Source: Apteryx mantelli
Taxonomy: Eukaryota; Chordata; Aves; Apterygiformes; Apterygidae
Direction: 5' to 3'
Length of the DNA stretch: 64,000 nucleotides
NCBI RefSeq assembly: GCF_036417845.1
Contig: NC_089982.1
Span: forward strand, 44,045,684 to 44,109,683
A program made the position numbers and the translations under genes. The notes beneath the pieces were generated by a model. That model did no database searches and had not been told where the DNA came from. It saw nothing but the letters and a program-made list of their open reading frames with translations. Below are positions 62,888 to 64,000 of this stretch, in pieces; position 1 is the first letter of the stretch, and each line of letters begins with the position of its first letter.

Positions 62888-63946
62888 CACTACATAACAT
62901 TAAAAAGTGGGGATACCTTGTGGTTTTACAGTTTTATTTTCCATGATTCTTGCCAGTTGAGGTATATCTGTGCTAGAAACATAACTGCTTGTCAGCAGCT
63001 ACAGTTCAATAGAGTAAAATATTTTTATGGTACAAACCCAAACTGAAGAAACAACCAAAAATGCCATGTGCTATTAAAGACTAAGTTTAGCCATACATAC
63101 CACATACTTAGGAATACAGGCTTTCCAAGAAATGTCACTGGGGCATGTGAAGGGTCGTGTGGGGATTGAGGTGTCCCCGAAGGCAGGTTCGATGAAGCCT
63201 TTGCACCAGAAAGCAGTATCCTGCTGTTTTAGTACAACAGCACTGTACTAGGGTCAAGTCAGAAAGAGAGTACAGACAATAACATCCACCTGGGAAGCGG
63301 GGGTTGAGAAGACCCAGGGCAAAATAGTTTAAAGAAGGACACTGAAGGACACTATCTGTTGAAAATTGTTTTGCTTCATCTCCCGTTGGCTATATTCTGT
63401 TTCTATGCTGTACTTAATGCATACTGAAGGTACAACTTCTAATGTCATTTATTTCAATAATGTCTTTTATGCATTTAAAATTGAAGCACTATATGAATAT
63501 TCTTGTTATATGTGAGGGACAGATATCAGCTACACTTACAAAATGCTACCTTTATGAAAAGTAACTGTCAAACGGTGAATTTTCATTATCCTTTTGGCAG
63601 CAGTTGGGGAATTAGTGGACAGATATTCACTTGTTTGATGAAAGCATTAGGAGAATATAGGTTTTAATGTAACAAAATCTCCATAAAAAGTATGTGTAAT
63701 GATAGAAAAAAAGCAAAATAGTATTTTTGACTTTAAGTATTAAGGATACAGAACTCATTGAATTTTTTAGTTCGTAAAATATGTGAGGATAAAAATGCTA
63801 TCCTTTCTGATTTGTTAACTGTTTTGTTGCATCTGAAAGATAATTGTTCTTTAGCTATTAGAATATGTGGATGGTAATACTATTTCAGGCTAAAGCTCCA
63901 TCTTATTTAGTGTTCAGTCTCCAGTAGGAGCTAGTTCCAGATTTTA

Positions 63947-63952
63947 AATAAA
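63947..63952 (+). terminator. Possible distal poly(A) signal
   Basis: AATAAA in TTTTAAATAAACAAATCC about 1.1 kb after the stop; the downstream element cannot be judged because the window ends soon after. Confidence 0.4.
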
Positions 63953-64000
63953 CAAATCCTGTATTAGGCAGATATGTCAACCTCCTAAGTATTAGACCAT

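Larger units (their letters stand above)
62837..64000 (+). other. 3' UTR and downstream region of the TRIM-like gene
   Basis: No further coding exon seen to the window end. It contains two AATAAA signals (62882 and 63947) and a modestly GC-richer patch at 63130-63330 that I cannot assign. Confidence 0.5.

Overview
The window is vertebrate nuclear DNA, most likely avian. The background is AT-rich, with spliced genes, CR1 LINE 3' fragments of the bird/crocodilian type, and a few CpG islands. It holds one complete gene I recognise, annexin A10 (ANXA10), and one complete gene I can describe by domain but not name, a RING/B-box/coiled-coil (TRIM-like) protein. Both lie on the + strand and both could be read exon by exon with intact splice sites and continuous reading frames.

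Layout. Positions 1-13.9 kb are intergenic: a CR1 fragment at 1.3 kb, two probable MIR-type relics and simple repeats, with no gene recognised. A CpG island at 13.9-14.5 kb carries a TCTCGCGAGA promoter element, a CACGTG palindrome, and a possible short first coding exon with a consensus splice donor, but I could not find its continuation. ANXA10 runs from 19,045 to 48,656 in 12 coding exons (324 aa). Its introns contain two CR1 copies, an older LINE relic, several MIR-like relics, microsatellites and one GC-rich block. Between the two genes, at 48,939-50,824, sits a DNA transposon with clear terminal inverted repeats and a TA target duplication. Its sequence matches what I know of the mammalian Tigger1 family. 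Its transposase frame runs 1.1 kb without a frameshift but has five stops, an Asn where the first catalytic Asp should be, and an internal deletion. A second CpG island (52.3-53.5 kb) is the promoter and first exon of the TRIM-like gene. That gene has 9 coding exons (52,880-62,836, 1047 aa), with poly(A) signals after it.

The two main leads are: (1) a Tigger1-like element in what looks like a bird genome, a family I know as characteristic of placental mammals, which raises horizontal transfer or a separate avian lineage; and (2) the TRIM-like protein, whose RING, B-box 2 and coiled coil are followed not by SPRY/NHL/FN3 but by a roughly 600-residue Ser/Thr-rich tail with nucleoporin-like FxFG motifs and a SUMO-interaction-like motif. 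The two protein genes show no evident functional link; they are neighbours in the same orientation.
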